DNA from: Roseiarcus sp963765375
Lineage (GTDB): Bacteria > Pseudomonadota > Alphaproteobacteria > Rhizobiales > Beijerinckiaceae
Length of the DNA stretch: 64,000 nt
NCBI GenBank assembly: GCA_963765375.1
Contig: CAVXVZ010000010.1
Location: forward strand, 186,001-250,000
Direction: 5' to 3'
The notes under the pieces are model-generated. The model made no database searches, was not told the origin of the DNA, and saw only the letters and a list, made by a program, of their open reading frames with translations. The translations under genes and the position numbers were made by a program. Positions 43,242 through 52,024 of the stretch are shown one piece after another. Each line of letters begins with the position of its first letter. The stretch's first letter is position 1.

Positions 43242-43682
43242 TCGACGCTCCTTGGTCGCGCGGAAAAGGCCCGCGGCGTTGGTTGTGTCGCCGCTCGCGG
43301 CGGCGAAATCAAGCGCGCTCGGGCGATAGTAGGTGTTCGGCGCCCGATTGCGAAACGGCGAATGCGCCGCAAAGGGACGATCCTTCAGCTAGGGGTTTGT
43401 GGCGCCGCATCATGATTAAGCCATGATAAGATCACATATATAAAACCGCATTAATATCCTATCCAGGCGGCTTCAGTGGCCGGTTTTGGCGGGATCGCCA
43501 GGAATTGGCGGCAATTCGGCCTCATCCACGCGGCTTTTGACGATGCCGCTGGCGTCAGTCTTAAAATCAGAGCTGCATATTTTGCATAGCTGTGCTTCCC
43601 ATCCGACGACTAGTGCTCCCTGCCCCACGACATTATGTTGCACTGCGGTAGGCAAGGCGCCTGCCAGAATCGGAGCAAGAAA
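43242..43682. other. AT-rich intergenic region between two divergent genes
   Basis: Probably holds promoters for the DUF2267-like gene (minus) and for the DUF1127 gene (plus). The stretch 43400-43470 is markedly AT-rich for this genome, with ATCATGAT, TATATATAAAA and ATTAATAT. A 60-codon minus frame (43473-43655) lies inside and is listed separately with low confidence. Confidence 0.5.
43473..43655 (-). CDS. Possible small protein with a CxxC pair
   Basis: A 60-codon frame (MPTAVQHNVVGQGALVVGWE, AQLCKICSSDF) with balanced composition, a CxxC pair and an acidic C-terminus. It has no obvious ribosome binding site, and it occupies the likely promoter region of the DUF1127 gene on the opposite strand. 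It may be chance. Confidence 0.22.
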   Translation of the reverse strand: MPTAVQHNVVGQGALVVGWEAQLCKICSSDFKTDASGIVKSRVDEAELPPIPGDPAKTGH

Positions 43683-43853
43683 ATGAGCCCTCTCAAGACG
43701 ATTTCGGAGAAGCTGAGCGCTTGGCGCCGATATCGCGACGCAGTGCGTGAGTTGTCGCAGCTCTCGGATCGCGAGCTGAACGACATCGGCATTCGCCGCG
43801 GAGATATCGAGGATATCGTGCGCCGTTCGGTCGCGGGCAAGGCCGAGGCCTGA
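43683..43853 (+). CDS. DUF1127 domain-containing small protein
   Basis: A 56-aa basic protein with the DUF1127 signature: YRDAVRELSQLSDRELNDIG followed by IRRGDIEDIVRR. ATG 43683 is chosen because KTISEKLSAWRRYRD begins the domain; an upstream in-frame start adds a Cys-containing unrelated stretch. DUF1127 proteins are arginine-rich small proteins implicated in phosphate and RNA-related regulation in some Alphaproteobacteria. A strong hairpin follows 23 nt after its stop. Confidence 0.9.
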   Translation: MSPLKTISEKLSAWRRYRDAVRELSQLSDRELNDIGIRRGDIEDIVRRSVAGKAEA

Positions 43854-43875
43854 TCGCGACGTTCTGACCAGCCGG

Positions 43876-43900
43876 GACGCGCCGCGCGAAGCGGCGCGTC
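43876..43900 (+). terminator. Strong GC hairpin after the DUF1127 gene
   Basis: GACGCGCCGC and GCGGCGCGTC form a perfect 10-bp stem with a GCGAA loop, 23 nt after the DUF1127 stop. No T-tract follows, so it could be a weak terminator, an RNA-stabilising hairpin or both. Confidence 0.5.
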
Positions 43901-43993
43901 GGCCCCCGGGCGGGGCCGGACGGCGGCCTTCTTCCTCGACGACGCCCGAAAACCAAGTTGACGCTGGCGTAGAGCTTTGTGAGAAGCGCGCCC

Positions 43994-45409
43994 ATGCGGC
44001 CCATTCACATCATCGGCGGCGGACTGGCCGGCTCGGAGGCCGCATGGCAGGCGGCGGAGCTCGGCGTTCCCGTCGTGCTGCACGAAATGCGGCCCAATCG
44101 CGCCACCGCCGCGCACCGGACCTCCCATCTCGCCGAGCTTGTCTGCTCGAATTCCTTTCGTTCCGATGACGCCTCGACCAACGCGGTCGGGATCCTGCAT
44201 CGCGAGATGCGCGCGCTTGGTTCGATCGTGCTCAAGAACGCCGACGCCTGCCAGGTGCCGGCCGGGGGCGCGCTTGCGGTCGATCGCGACGGCTTCTCGC
44301 GCGGCGTCGAAGCCGCCATCCTCGGCCATCCGCAGATAAAGGTCGAGCGCGGCGAGATCGCCGGCCTGCCGCCCGAGGACTGGGACAATGTCGTCGTCGC
44401 CACCGGGCCGCTCACCTCCGAAGCGCTGGCCGAGGCGATCGGCCGGCTGACCGGCGAGGGCGCGCTCGCCTTCTTCGACGCGATCGCCCCGATCGTCCAT
44501 CGCCATTCGATCGACATGAACGTGGCGTGGATGCAGTCGCGCTACGACAAGGAAGGCCCTGGCGGAGGCGGCGCCGAGGCCTACGTCAATTGTCCGATGA
44601 CCCGCGACCAGTACGAGGCGTTCATCGATGCGCTCTTGGCCGCGGAGAAGACCGAATTTCGCGAATTCGAGGGCACGCCCTATTTCGACGGCTGCCTGCC
44701 GATCGAGGTGATGGCCGAGCGCGGGCGCGAAACCCTGCGCCATGGGCCGATGAAGCCGTTCGGCCTCACCAACGCCCATAATCCCAAGGTCAAGCCTTAC
44801 GCGGTCGTCCAGCTCAGGCAGGACAATGCGCTCGGCACGCTCTTCAACATCGTCGGTTTCCAGACCAAGCTCAAATACGGCGAGCAGGGACGCATCTTCC
44901 GCCTGATCCCGGGGCTCGAACAGGCGGAGTTCGCCCGGCTCGGGGGCATGCACCGCAACACCTACCTCAACTCGCCGCGCCTCATCGACGCCCGGCTGCG
45001 GCTGAAGGCTGCGCCGCGGCTGCGCTTCGCCGGCCAGATCACCGGCTGCGAGGGCTATGTCGAGAGCGCGGCGATCGGCCTGATCGCCGGCCGCTTCGCC
45101 GCCGCCGAGCGGCTTGGCCGCGATCTTGACGCCCCGCCGCCGACGACCGCGATCGGCGCGCTCATGAACCACATCACCGGCGGCCATATCGAAGCGATTG
45201 ACCTGGGCCCACGCTCGTTCCAGCCGATGAACGTCAACTTCGGCTTGTTTCCGCCGATCGCCGAGCCGCGGTTTGACGAAGCGGGCAAGCGTCTGCATGG
45301 GCCGGAGCGCGGGCTCGCGCGCAAGCGGGCGCTCTCCGCGCGGGCGGATGAGGATTTGGCGCGGTGGATGGACGGCGCGCGCGAGCGGGCGCAGGTCGCC
45401 GGCGCCTAG
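43994..45409 (+). CDS. trmFO: Methylenetetrahydrofolate-tRNA-(uracil-5-)-methyltransferase TrmFO
   Basis: A 471-aa FAD enzyme that methylates U54 of tRNA using methylene-THF. The dinucleotide motif is HIIGGGLAGSEAAWQAAELG; then LVCSNSFRSDD with the conserved Cys, YDKEGPGGGGAEAYVNCPM, CLPIEVMAERGRETLR, LGGMHRNTYLNSPRLID and GCEGYVESAAIG. ATG 43994 is preferred to a GTG at 43979 because the FAD-binding strand begins two residues later. It is a single gene ending before a truncated copy of the leader repeat. Confidence 0.97.
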   Translation: MRPIHIIGGGLAGSEAAWQAAELGVPVVLHEMRPNRATAAHRTSHLAELVCSNSFRSDDASTNAVGILHREMRALGSIVLKNADACQVPAGGALAVDRDGFSRGVEAAILGHPQIKVERGEIAGLPPEDWDNVVVATGPLTSEALAEAIGRLTGEGALAFFDAIAPIVHRHSIDMNVAWMQSRYDKEGPGGGGAEAYVNCPMTRDQYEAFIDALLAAEKTEFREFEGTPYFDGCLPIEVMAERGRETLRHGPMKPFGLTNAHNPKVKPYAVVQLRQDNALGTLFNIVGFQTKLKYGEQGRIFRLIPGLEQAEFARLGGMHRNTYLNSPRLIDARLRLKAAPRLRFAGQITGCEGYVESAAIGLIAGRFAAAERLGRDLDAPPPTTAIGALMNHITGGHIEAIDLGPRSFQPMNVNFGLFPPIAEPRFDEAGKRLHGPERGLARKRALSARADEDLARWMDGARERAQVAGA

Positions 45410-45496
45410 GGCGGCGCGCGGGGAACCCTGGCCGGGGCGCGGTCCGGCGGCATTTCCAAGCCGGATCAAAATCCAGCAAAGCCGCCGCCGCCGAAA

Positions 45497-45560
45497 CGAG
45501 CCTTTTCAATGGGTTGCGGCGACCGCGAGCGCAAAAAAATTCTTCTCCGCCCTCGTTTCC
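45497..45560 (-). repeat. Truncated third copy of the leader repeat (copy C)
   Basis: On the minus strand it shares with copy B the blocks GGAGAA, a T7 run, CGCCGCAACCCATTGAAAAG and then GGCTCG; about 20 of 22 positions match in the last block. The promoter block and the conserved peptide after the TTG start are missing. No gene lies downstream in that orientation, only the end of trmFO on the other strand. Confidence 0.45.
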
Positions 45561-45758
45561 GCCCGACCTCGCGCCCGAAATCGGCGACATGGCAACGATA
45601 TCATGAATTCGGTCGCCCAGTCGCGCTTGGGACGGCGCGGTCCGCTCCTCCCGATCCCGCGACGAGAAATTGGCTTGCTTACGGATGGCGAACACGGCAG
45701 CTTTGACCTCAAGGGGCGGCGCGATCAGACAATGGTCACGGTTCAGGGAGGAAGATAA

Positions 45759-47024
45759 ATGGCGCGATATGAAATCGCTGCGTCGCGCGCGGCGGGTCTC
45801 TTCGGCGCGGCGTCCGCCGCTCTCATGCTCGCGCTCTCGGCGCCAGCCTTCGCTGCGGACGATGGCCCAATCAAGATCGGCGTGATCGCCGAGGCGCAAG
45901 CGGTCGCCGGCTCCTCGATTCCCCAAGCCGCGCAGATCGCGGCCGACGAGATCAACGCCAAGGGCGGGGTCGACGGGCGCAAGATCGAGATCGTCTCCTA
46001 CGACAACCATTCGTCCTCGGCCGAATTGGTCAGGGCGTTCCAGCGCGCCGTCAACGAGGATCACGTCAATGCGGTGATCGGGAGCTACATCAGCGAGGTC
46101 GTGCTGGCGCTCGAGCCGTGGGCGGGGCGGCTCAAGACCGTGTTCATCACGCCGGGCGCGGCGTCCGACGTCATCACCCAGAACATCGCCAAGGACTACG
46201 AGCACAACAAATATACCTTCCACGGCTACCTGACCTCGGGCGCGCTCTCGGGGCTCGTCTGCGACGCCGCGAAGGACATGCTGGTCGACGGCCTCAAGAT
46301 GAAGACAGCGGTGATCATGAGCGAGGACGCCGCCTGGACGACGCCGCTCGACGCCGGCTACGAGGCCTGCCTGCCGAAGATCGGGCTTAAGGTTCTCGAC
46401 CACATCCGCTTCTCGCCCGACACCACCGACTTCACCCCGATCTTCAACAAGATCGAGGGCCAGAAGCCGGACGTGATCATCACCGGCGTCTCGCATGTCG
46501 GAGTGCAGCCGACGGTCCAGTGGAAGAGCCAGCAGGTGCCGATCCCGATGTTCGGCATCGCCTCGCAGGCGACCAATTCGACGTTCTGGAAGGACACCAA
46601 CGGCGCGACCGAAGGCGTGATCTACCAGGGCGTGTCGGGTCCGGGGGTCGCGGTGACGCCGAAGACGCTGCCGTTCGTCGACGCTTTCGTGAAGAAATTC
46701 GGCAATGATCCATCCTATTGCGGCTATACGGCCTACGACGACGTCTACATCATCGCCGAGGCGATCAAGCGCGCGGGCAGCCTCGACAGCGACAAGCTCG
46801 TCGATGCGATGGAGAAGACCGATTATGTCGGCACGATCGGCCGGATCGAGTTCCTGCCGCAAGGCGACCCGCATGTGCACGGGCTCAAGACCGGAGCCGG
46901 GTTCATCACCGGGCTGATGCTGCAATGGCAGAACGGCAAGCAGATCAACATGTGGCCGGCGGCGCTGGCCAACGGCAAGCTCGAGTTCCCGTCCTTCGTC
47001 AAGATCGCGGCCGGCGGCAATTGA
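45759..47024 (+). CDS. Branched-chain amino acid-type ABC transporter substrate-binding protein
   Basis: A 421-aa periplasmic protein of the LivJ/peripla_BP_6 family: a signal peptide with likely cleavage after AFA (residue 32), IKIGVIAEAQAVAGSSIPQA, INAKGGVDGRKIEIVSYDNH, VNAVIGSYISEVVLALEPWA and GFITGLMLQWQNGKQ. Start ATG 45759 has GGGAGGA 8-9 nt upstream. The HAAT family also carries urea, amides, aromatics and choline-like ligands, so the substrate is open. It leads the operon through 50358. Confidence 0.92.
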   Translation: MARYEIAASRAAGLFGAASAALMLALSAPAFAADDGPIKIGVIAEAQAVAGSSIPQAAQIAADEINAKGGVDGRKIEIVSYDNHSSSAELVRAFQRAVNEDHVNAVIGSYISEVVLALEPWAGRLKTVFITPGAASDVITQNIAKDYEHNKYTFHGYLTSGALSGLVCDAAKDMLVDGLKMKTAVIMSEDAAWTTPLDAGYEACLPKIGLKVLDHIRFSPDTTDFTPIFNKIEGQKPDVIITGVSHVGVQPTVQWKSQQVPIPMFGIASQATNSTFWKDTNGATEGVIYQGVSGPGVAVTPKTLPFVDAFVKKFGNDPSYCGYTAYDDVYIIAEAIKRAGSLDSDKLVDAMEKTDYVGTIGRIEFLPQGDPHVHGLKTGAGFITGLMLQWQNGKQINMWPAALANGKLEFPSFVKIAAGGN

Positions 47025-47080
47025 CCGGCGGGCGCGCCCGCCGCCGTCCAACATAGCGCTGGGGGCGGCGGGGGTCGTCG

Positions 47081-47956
47081 ATGCTGATCTGGCAAATCCT
47101 GATCGACGGCTTCGCGATCTCCTCGCTCTACGCCCTCGGCGCGACCGGGTTCACGCTGATCTTCGGCGTCACCGGGGTGCTCAACCTCTCGCATGGCGCG
47201 ATCATGGTCGCGGCCGCGGTCGCAGCCTGGGCCGCCTCGGGAAATCTGGGGGCGGGCGCCTATCTCGCCGCCGTCTTCGGCGTCTTCGTCGCGCTTCTGC
47301 TTGCGCTCGCGACCTATTATCTCGTCGTCCGGCGGCTGCAGTTGTCGCGCGCGGTGCGCGAGGAGGAGAAGGAGATCTTCATCCTCACCGCGACGCTGCT
47401 GTGGGGCATCATGATCCAGGAGGCGATCGCCTGGCTGTTCACCAACAACGCCAAGACGGTGCTGCCGATCGTCGACGGCGTGGTGACGATCCTCGGCGTG
47501 CGCACGCCGGCCAATGAGATATTCACCGCGCTCGTCTGCTGGGCGGCGATCGGGGGCTTATGGCTGTTCGTCAACCGCACGCTCGCCGGCAAGGCGGTGC
47601 TCGCCGCGTCGATGAACCCGCGCGGCGTCACCTTGCTCGGGATCGAGCTCTCGACCGTCTATGTCGGGGTCTGGGCGATCTATGGCGCGCTCGCCGGCGT
47701 CGCCGGCGTGCTGCTCGGCATGTTCCTCGGCGTCTCCTCCTACAGCGCCGGCCCCTTGACTGCGAGCGCATTCTCGATCGTCGTCCTCGGGGGCTTGGGC
47801 AGCGTCTCGGGCTCGCTGATCGCGGCCTACGTCGTCGGCTATCTCGAGACGCTCACCGCCTATCTCGTGTCGCCCGCATATCGCGCCATCCCCGCGCTCC
47901 TGCTTCTGGTCGCGGTGATGTACGTGCGCCCGCGCGGACTGATGGGCAGGCGGTAG
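47081..47956 (+). CDS. livH: HAAT-family ABC transporter permease (LivH-like)
   Basis: A 291-aa membrane protein with about eight helices and LivH motifs: IDGFAISSLYALGATGFTLI, FGVTGVLNLSHGA, the coupling-helix region GLGSVSGSLIAAYVVGYLET and a C-terminal VMYVRPRGLMGRR. It lies 56 nt after the binding-protein gene; its TAG is immediately followed by the LivM ATG. Confidence 0.92.
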   Translation: MLIWQILIDGFAISSLYALGATGFTLIFGVTGVLNLSHGAIMVAAAVAAWAASGNLGAGAYLAAVFGVFVALLLALATYYLVVRRLQLSRAVREEEKEIFILTATLLWGIMIQEAIAWLFTNNAKTVLPIVDGVVTILGVRTPANEIFTALVCWAAIGGLWLFVNRTLAGKAVLAASMNPRGVTLLGIELSTVYVGVWAIYGALAGVAGVLLGMFLGVSSYSAGPLTASAFSIVVLGGLGSVSGSLIAAYVVGYLETLTAYLVSPAYRAIPALLLLVAVMYVRPRGLMGRR

Positions 47957-48886
47957 ATGCTCCGTCGCGCGCTCCTCTCGCCGCCGGTCCTGATCAGCCT
48001 GATCGTGATCCTCCTGGCCGCGACGCTTCCGCTCTATGTGTCGGGCTACGTGCTCGGCCTTCTCACCATCGCCTATTATTTCGGCGTGTTCTCGATGGCC
48101 TGGGACCTCCTGTTCGGCTTCGCCAACGAAGTGAACTTCGGCCCTTCGTTCCTGATCGGGCTCGGCGCCTATACCGCCGGGATACTCGACAGTCTCTACC
48201 AGCCGCCGATCGCGCTCTGCGTCGCCGCGGGCGTGGTCGCGGCGATGGCCGGCGGCCTCGTGCTGGCGCTGCCGGCGCTGAGGGTCCGGGGACCCTATTT
48301 CGGCCTCACCACCCTCGTCGCCGTCCTGATCCTGCAGAACTTCGTCGTCGTCGCCGCGAGCCTGACCGGGGGCGAAATCGGCTTGACCGTGCCCGACGTC
48401 ATTTCGATCGACGACAAGGTCAACTACTGGATCGCGCTCGGCTTCATGGGGGTGAGCGGCGCGATCCTCTACGGGCTCTCGCGCTCGCCGGTCGGACTCA
48501 TCTTGCAGGCGAGCGGCCAGGACCCGGTGCAGGCCGGGGCGCTCGGGTTCAACGTCGTGAAGCACAAGCTCGCGGCGTTCCTGGTCAGCGCGTTTTTCTC
48601 CGGTCTCGCCGGGGCGCTGATGGCGTTCTATCTCGGCGCGGCGTCGGTCGGCACCTTCATCGACGTCACCGTGGGGGTGCAGGTGATCATCGGCGCCGTC
48701 ATCGGCGGCCGGCGCACGATCCTCGGCGCCGTTTTGGGGGCGGTGTTCCTGGTCGTCCTCGGCGAAAGCTTGAGGCCGCTCGGGGATCTCGCGACCTTCA
48801 TCGTCTCGGCGGTCGCGCTCTTCGTCGTTCTCGTCTTCCCCGCTGGCCTCCTCGGCATGGTCAAGGGCGTCCGGGAGGCGACATGA
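47957..48886 (+). CDS. livM: HAAT-family ABC transporter permease (LivM-like)
   Basis: A 309-aa permease with the LivM landmarks FANEVNFGPSFLIGLGAYTA, RVRGPYFGLTTLVAVLILQN, the EAA-like loop VKHKLAAFLVSAFFSGLAGA and GGRRTILGAVLGAVFLVVLG. It starts directly after the livH stop and overlaps the fused ATPase gene (ATGA). Confidence 0.92.
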   Translation: MLRRALLSPPVLISLIVILLAATLPLYVSGYVLGLLTIAYYFGVFSMAWDLLFGFANEVNFGPSFLIGLGAYTAGILDSLYQPPIALCVAAGVVAAMAGGLVLALPALRVRGPYFGLTTLVAVLILQNFVVVAASLTGGEIGLTVPDVISIDDKVNYWIALGFMGVSGAILYGLSRSPVGLILQASGQDPVQAGALGFNVVKHKLAAFLVSAFFSGLAGALMAFYLGAASVGTFIDVTVGVQVIIGAVIGGRRTILGAVLGAVFLVVLGESLRPLGDLATFIVSAVALFVVLVFPAGLLGMVKGVREAT

Positions 48887-50358
48887 GCGCCGCCGCGCCA
48901 AAGCTCGAGATCGAAGGGCTCCAGAAGCGGTTCGGCGGCCTCACGGCAGTGCGCGACGTCAGCTTCTCGATTCGCGCCGGCGAGATTCTCGGCCTCATCG
49001 GACCGAACGGATCGGGCAAGTCGACGGTGATGAAATCGATCCTCGGCGTCGAGAGGCCCGACGCCGGATCGGTCCGGGTCGACGGCCGGGAGGTTTCGGG
49101 CTGGCCGCCGCACCGGATCGCCCGGCTCGGCGTCGGCATGGTGTTCCAGCATTCGCGCCCGCTCCATCGGCAGACGGTGATCGAGAACATCATCCTCGGG
49201 CTCCTGCCCGACCGGCTGATCGACGTCCTTCCCCGCGCCGCCACCGACGCGCGGGCGCGGGCGATCGCCGAGCGCGTCGGACTGGCCGACGTCCTCGACC
49301 GTCGCCCCTCGACGCTGCCATTCGCGGACTTGCGCAAAATGGAGATCGCCAAGGCGATTGCCCGCGATCCGCAGGTGGTGCTGATCGACGAGCCGTTCGC
49401 GGGCCTGACGGCGCGCGAGACCGCATCGTTCGCGGCGCTCATCGCCGAGATGCGCGCGGATGGGCGGGCGGTCCTGATCGTCGATCACAACGTGAAGAGC
49501 ATCTCGACGCTGGTCGACCGCATTTACGCCATGCATGTCGGCGAGCGGATCGCCGAGGGCACGGTTGCGGAGGTGATGGCGAACCCGACCGTGCGCAAGG
49601 TCTATCTCGGCGGCGCGCTCGAGACGGCGGCGCGCCCGGAGACCGCATTCGGCGACGCCAAGGCGCCGTTTCTCGAGATCGAGAACCTCAACGTCGTTTA
49701 CGGCAAGGCGCAGGCGCTGGAGAACGTCTCGCTCCATGTGCATCGGGGCGAATTCGTCGCTGTCGTCGGACTGAACGGCGCCGGCAAGACGACTCTGTTC
49801 AACGCCGTCTCGGGGCTCACCCCCTATGCCGGCGACATTCGCCGCGAGGGCCAGACGCTCCGCGGCAAGACGGCGGCGACGGTCGCGCGCGAAGGGATCG
49901 TCCAGTGTCCGGAAGGGCGGGAACTCTTCGGCGCGATGACGATCGGCGAGAATCTCGACATGGGCGGCCACAGGCTCGCCGAAAATGCGCGGGCCGAGCG
50001 CCGGGAATGGCTGTTCGACCTCTTCCCGGTGCTCAAGGAGCGGCAGAGCCAGACCGCCGCGACCCTCTCGGGCGGCGAGCAGCAGATGCTGACCATCGCC
50101 CGCGCCCTGATGATGAAGCCCGATCTCCTGATCCTCGACGAGCCGACGCTGGGCCTGGCCCCGGTCATCATGGAGCAGATTTCGAAGGCGCTCGCGCGGC
50201 TGAGACAAGCGACGGAGATGACGGTGCTGCTCGGCGAGCAGAACGTGACCTTCGCCCTGCCCCACGCCGACCGGGTCTACGTGCTCGAGCATGGCCGGAT
50301 TGCCTGGGAGGGAGACCCGAGCCGGTTCGCGAGCGAAGCTGGGGCGCGGTATCTTTAG
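48883..50358 (+). CDS. Fused LivG-LivF-type ABC ATPase (two nucleotide-binding domains)
   Basis: A single 491-aa polypeptide holding both ATPases of the HAAT importer. Domain 1 (about 1-245) has Walker A GLIGPNGSGKST and Walker B VVLIDEPFAGL, but its signature reads LPFADLRKMEIAKAIA instead of the usual L-S/Y-G-E-Q form. Domain 2 (about 258-491) has VGLNGAGKTT, LSGGEQQMLTIARAL, LLILDEPTLGLAP and LLGEQNV. Domain order is LivG-like then LivF-like, joined by a short linker around ETAARPETAFGDAK. Such fusions ensure one-to-one stoichiometry. The degenerate first signature suggests one asymmetric ATP site. Confidence 0.92.
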   Translation: MSAAAPKLEIEGLQKRFGGLTAVRDVSFSIRAGEILGLIGPNGSGKSTVMKSILGVERPDAGSVRVDGREVSGWPPHRIARLGVGMVFQHSRPLHRQTVIENIILGLLPDRLIDVLPRAATDARARAIAERVGLADVLDRRPSTLPFADLRKMEIAKAIARDPQVVLIDEPFAGLTARETASFAALIAEMRADGRAVLIVDHNVKSISTLVDRIYAMHVGERIAEGTVAEVMANPTVRKVYLGGALETAARPETAFGDAKAPFLEIENLNVVYGKAQALENVSLHVHRGEFVAVVGLNGAGKTTLFNAVSGLTPYAGDIRREGQTLRGKTAATVAREGIVQCPEGRELFGAMTIGENLDMGGHRLAENARAERREWLFDLFPVLKERQSQTAATLSGGEQQMLTIARALMMKPDLLILDEPTLGLAPVIMEQISKALARLRQATEMTVLLGEQNVTFALPHADRVYVLEHGRIAWEGDPSRFASEAGARYL

Positions 50359-50368
50359 GGCGCGCCTG

Positions 50369-51268
50369 TCACAGCGCCTCGGTCAGCGCGATCTGCTCGC
50401 CCCGACCGCGGCGCTGGTCGATGAGGACGATGGCGACGCCGCTGCCGGCGATCAGAGCGATCCCGGCGACCGCGAGTGCGTTCGGTAAGGCGCCGAAGAC
50501 GAACACGCCCGACAATACGCCCCAAAGCGCGAAGCTGTAGAAGAAGGGCGCGACAGCGGCGGTGCGGCCGAGCCGATAGGCGAGCAGGAGCCCGACATGC
50601 CCGAAAGTGACGAACAGGCCAGCGAAGCCAAGATAGGCGAGGTGCCGGCCGATCGGCGCCCGCCAGCTCTCGAAGCCAAGCGACATTGCGGCCGCAACCG
50701 CCATCACCATGACATTGGTGGCGAAGGTCACGACCATCACCGGAATGCGCGCCGGCACGCTGCGGCCGACGAGGTCGCGCGCCGCGATCAGCACCGCGGA
50801 GCCGAAGGCGAGCAGAGCCGCGGACGACAGGCCGGCGGGACCGGGTTGGGCGACCAGAAGTCCGCCGGCGAAGCCGACCAGAACGAGGCCGAGGCGCGCC
50901 GCGCCGACCCGCTCGCCCAAGAGAAAGGCAAGGCCGAGGATCAGAAACAACGGCGCCGTCTGCATGATGGCGATCACGTCCGCGATCGGCAGACGCGCGA
51001 GAGCTACGATGTAGCAGAGCACGCTTAGCGTCTCTGCTGCGGCCCGCAGCAGCGCGCGAGGGTGGAAGGCGGAAGAAATGGCTCGCCAGTCTCCAAGCGG
51101 GACGAGCAGAAGGCCGCAGGCGAGACTGGCCGCAACCCCGCGCAGGAACAGCACCTCGAAGGGCGGAAGTTCGCTCGTGACCAGCTTCATGAAGCTGTCG
51201 CAGACGACGAAAGAGGCGGTCGCGGCGAGCATCGCCGCGATGCCGCCGAGATTGGAGGTTTTGCGCAT
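50369..51268 (-). CDS. EamA/DMT family transporter
   Basis: A 299-aa protein with about ten transmembrane helices in two EamA repeats (MLAATASFVVCDSFMKLVTS, FEVLFLRGVAASLACGLLLV, LPIADVIAIMQTAPLFLILG, then the second half from ALLAFGSAVLIAARDLVGRS). DMT exporters of this kind move amino acids, nucleobases or metabolites outward. It converges on the ABC operon. The substrate is unknown. Confidence 0.92.
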   Translation of the reverse strand: MRKTSNLGGIAAMLAATASFVVCDSFMKLVTSELPPFEVLFLRGVAASLACGLLLVPLGDWRAISSAFHPRALLRAAAETLSVLCYIVALARLPIADVIAIMQTAPLFLILGLAFLLGERVGAARLGLVLVGFAGGLLVAQPGPAGLSSAALLAFGSAVLIAARDLVGRSVPARIPVMVVTFATNVMVMAVAAAMSLGFESWRAPIGRHLAYLGFAGLFVTFGHVGLLLAYRLGRTAAVAPFFYSFALWGVLSGVFVFGALPNALAVAGIALIAGSGVAIVLIDQRRGRGEQIALTEAL

Positions 51269-51349
51269 GAGGGGGCTCGTGGCGGTAACAAAAGCCGAAT
51301 TCAGCCGGCCCCAACGGCCGCAACCGGCGTTACCCCTTCGACCACGGCC

Positions 51350-51757
51350 TCAGGTCGGCGTCGTCGGCAATCCCAAGGCTGCGCCGGCGGAACGCAAGCG
51401 GGCGTCGAGCGTTGCAAGCAGCGTATCGCGGCGTTGCGCGAGCTCAAGGTAACATGCATCGTAGACGCTAAGACCAAAACGGTCGGCGAGCGCGAGCGTC
51501 GAAGTCCATACGCGTGCGTCACATTCATTGTCGACCTCGATTGCCAACAATCGGAGGTCGACAAGCGACTCGTCGCGGTAGCGACGAGTGATGCGCCTGC
51601 GGCGTATTGCGGATTGGAATCCGTTCGCGACCTCGATCCTCCAGAGAGGCGGAACGACCGCGCCGCCGCGCGAAACGGCTGCGAGCGCTGAATCGGCGGC
51701 AGCGCTTGCTTCGTCTTCGAAATACCACGCAAGCGTCATTGAGGCGTCGAGCACCAC
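51350..51757 (-). CDS. VapC-type PIN-domain toxin (second locus)
   Basis: A 135-aa PIN domain of the AbrB/Phd-paired type. The acidic residues are Asp in VVLDASMTLAWYFEDE, Glu in LWRIEVANGF, Asp in LSVYDACYLELA and Asp in LLATLDARL, so the catalytic set is complete. It probably starts at GTG 51757, two nt after the antitoxin stop; a second GTG follows directly. Expected to be an RNase controlled by the adjacent antitoxin. Confidence 0.88.
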   Translation of the reverse strand: MVLDASMTLAWYFEDEASAAADSALAAVSRGGAVVPPLWRIEVANGFQSAIRRRRITRRYRDESLVDLRLLAIEVDNECDARVWTSTLALADRFGLSVYDACYLELAQRRDTLLATLDARLRSAGAALGLPTTPT

Positions 51758-51759
51758 TC

Positions 51760-52002
51760 TTAGGTTCGCCCCTGTGCAATGAGCTCGGCGATCTTGGCGT
51801 CGCCGAGGATAACACCGCGACGGCGCGCGCGAATCCGCTCCACGGCGGCGTTGGCGGCTTCCGCGTTGAAGGGGACGCCCGGCGGCGCGAGATGGGCGAC
51901 GACCTTGCCGCGCCGAGTGATCGCGACTGCTTCCCCCGCCTCGACCCAATCGAGCAGCTGGCCGAATTTGTTCTTTGCTTCGAAGGCGCCAATTTCCCGC
52001 AT
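51760..52002 (-). CDS. Phd/YefM-family antitoxin
   Basis: An 80-aa antitoxin: MREIGAFEAKNKFGQLLDWV, AGEAVAITRRGKVVAHLAPP is the Phd/YefM DNA-binding and dimerisation part, and the charged C-terminus (RIRARRRGVILGDAKIAELI) contacts the toxin. It lies directly upstream of the PIN toxin, and a perfect palindrome is 23 nt upstream of its ATG. Confidence 0.9.
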   Translation of the reverse strand: MREIGAFEAKNKFGQLLDWVEAGEAVAITRRGKVVAHLAPPGVPFNAEAANAAVERIRARRRGVILGDAKIAELIAQGRT

Positions 52003-52024
52003 GGTCGGTTCAACAGGCTAGATT

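Noticed and set aside
43400..43470. AT-rich tract considered as an attachment site or origin
   Set aside because: No DnaA boxes, integrase, tRNA or repeats around it; ordinary promoter DNA between divergent genes is enough to explain it.
42822..43700. Possible cobalamin riboswitch upstream of the B12-dependent mutase
   Set aside because: No B12-box-like sequence was found near the mutase operon; B12-dependent enzymes themselves are seldom preceded by one.
45234..47054. A 606-codon minus-strand frame over the trmFO end and binding protein
   Set aside because: Antisense shadow of two convincing genes. Its only interesting part is the truncated leader-repeat copy, reported separately.
48628..50292. 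A 554-codon minus-strand frame opposite the fused ATPase
   Set aside because: Shadow frame without motifs; the plus-strand gene has complete Walker motifs.
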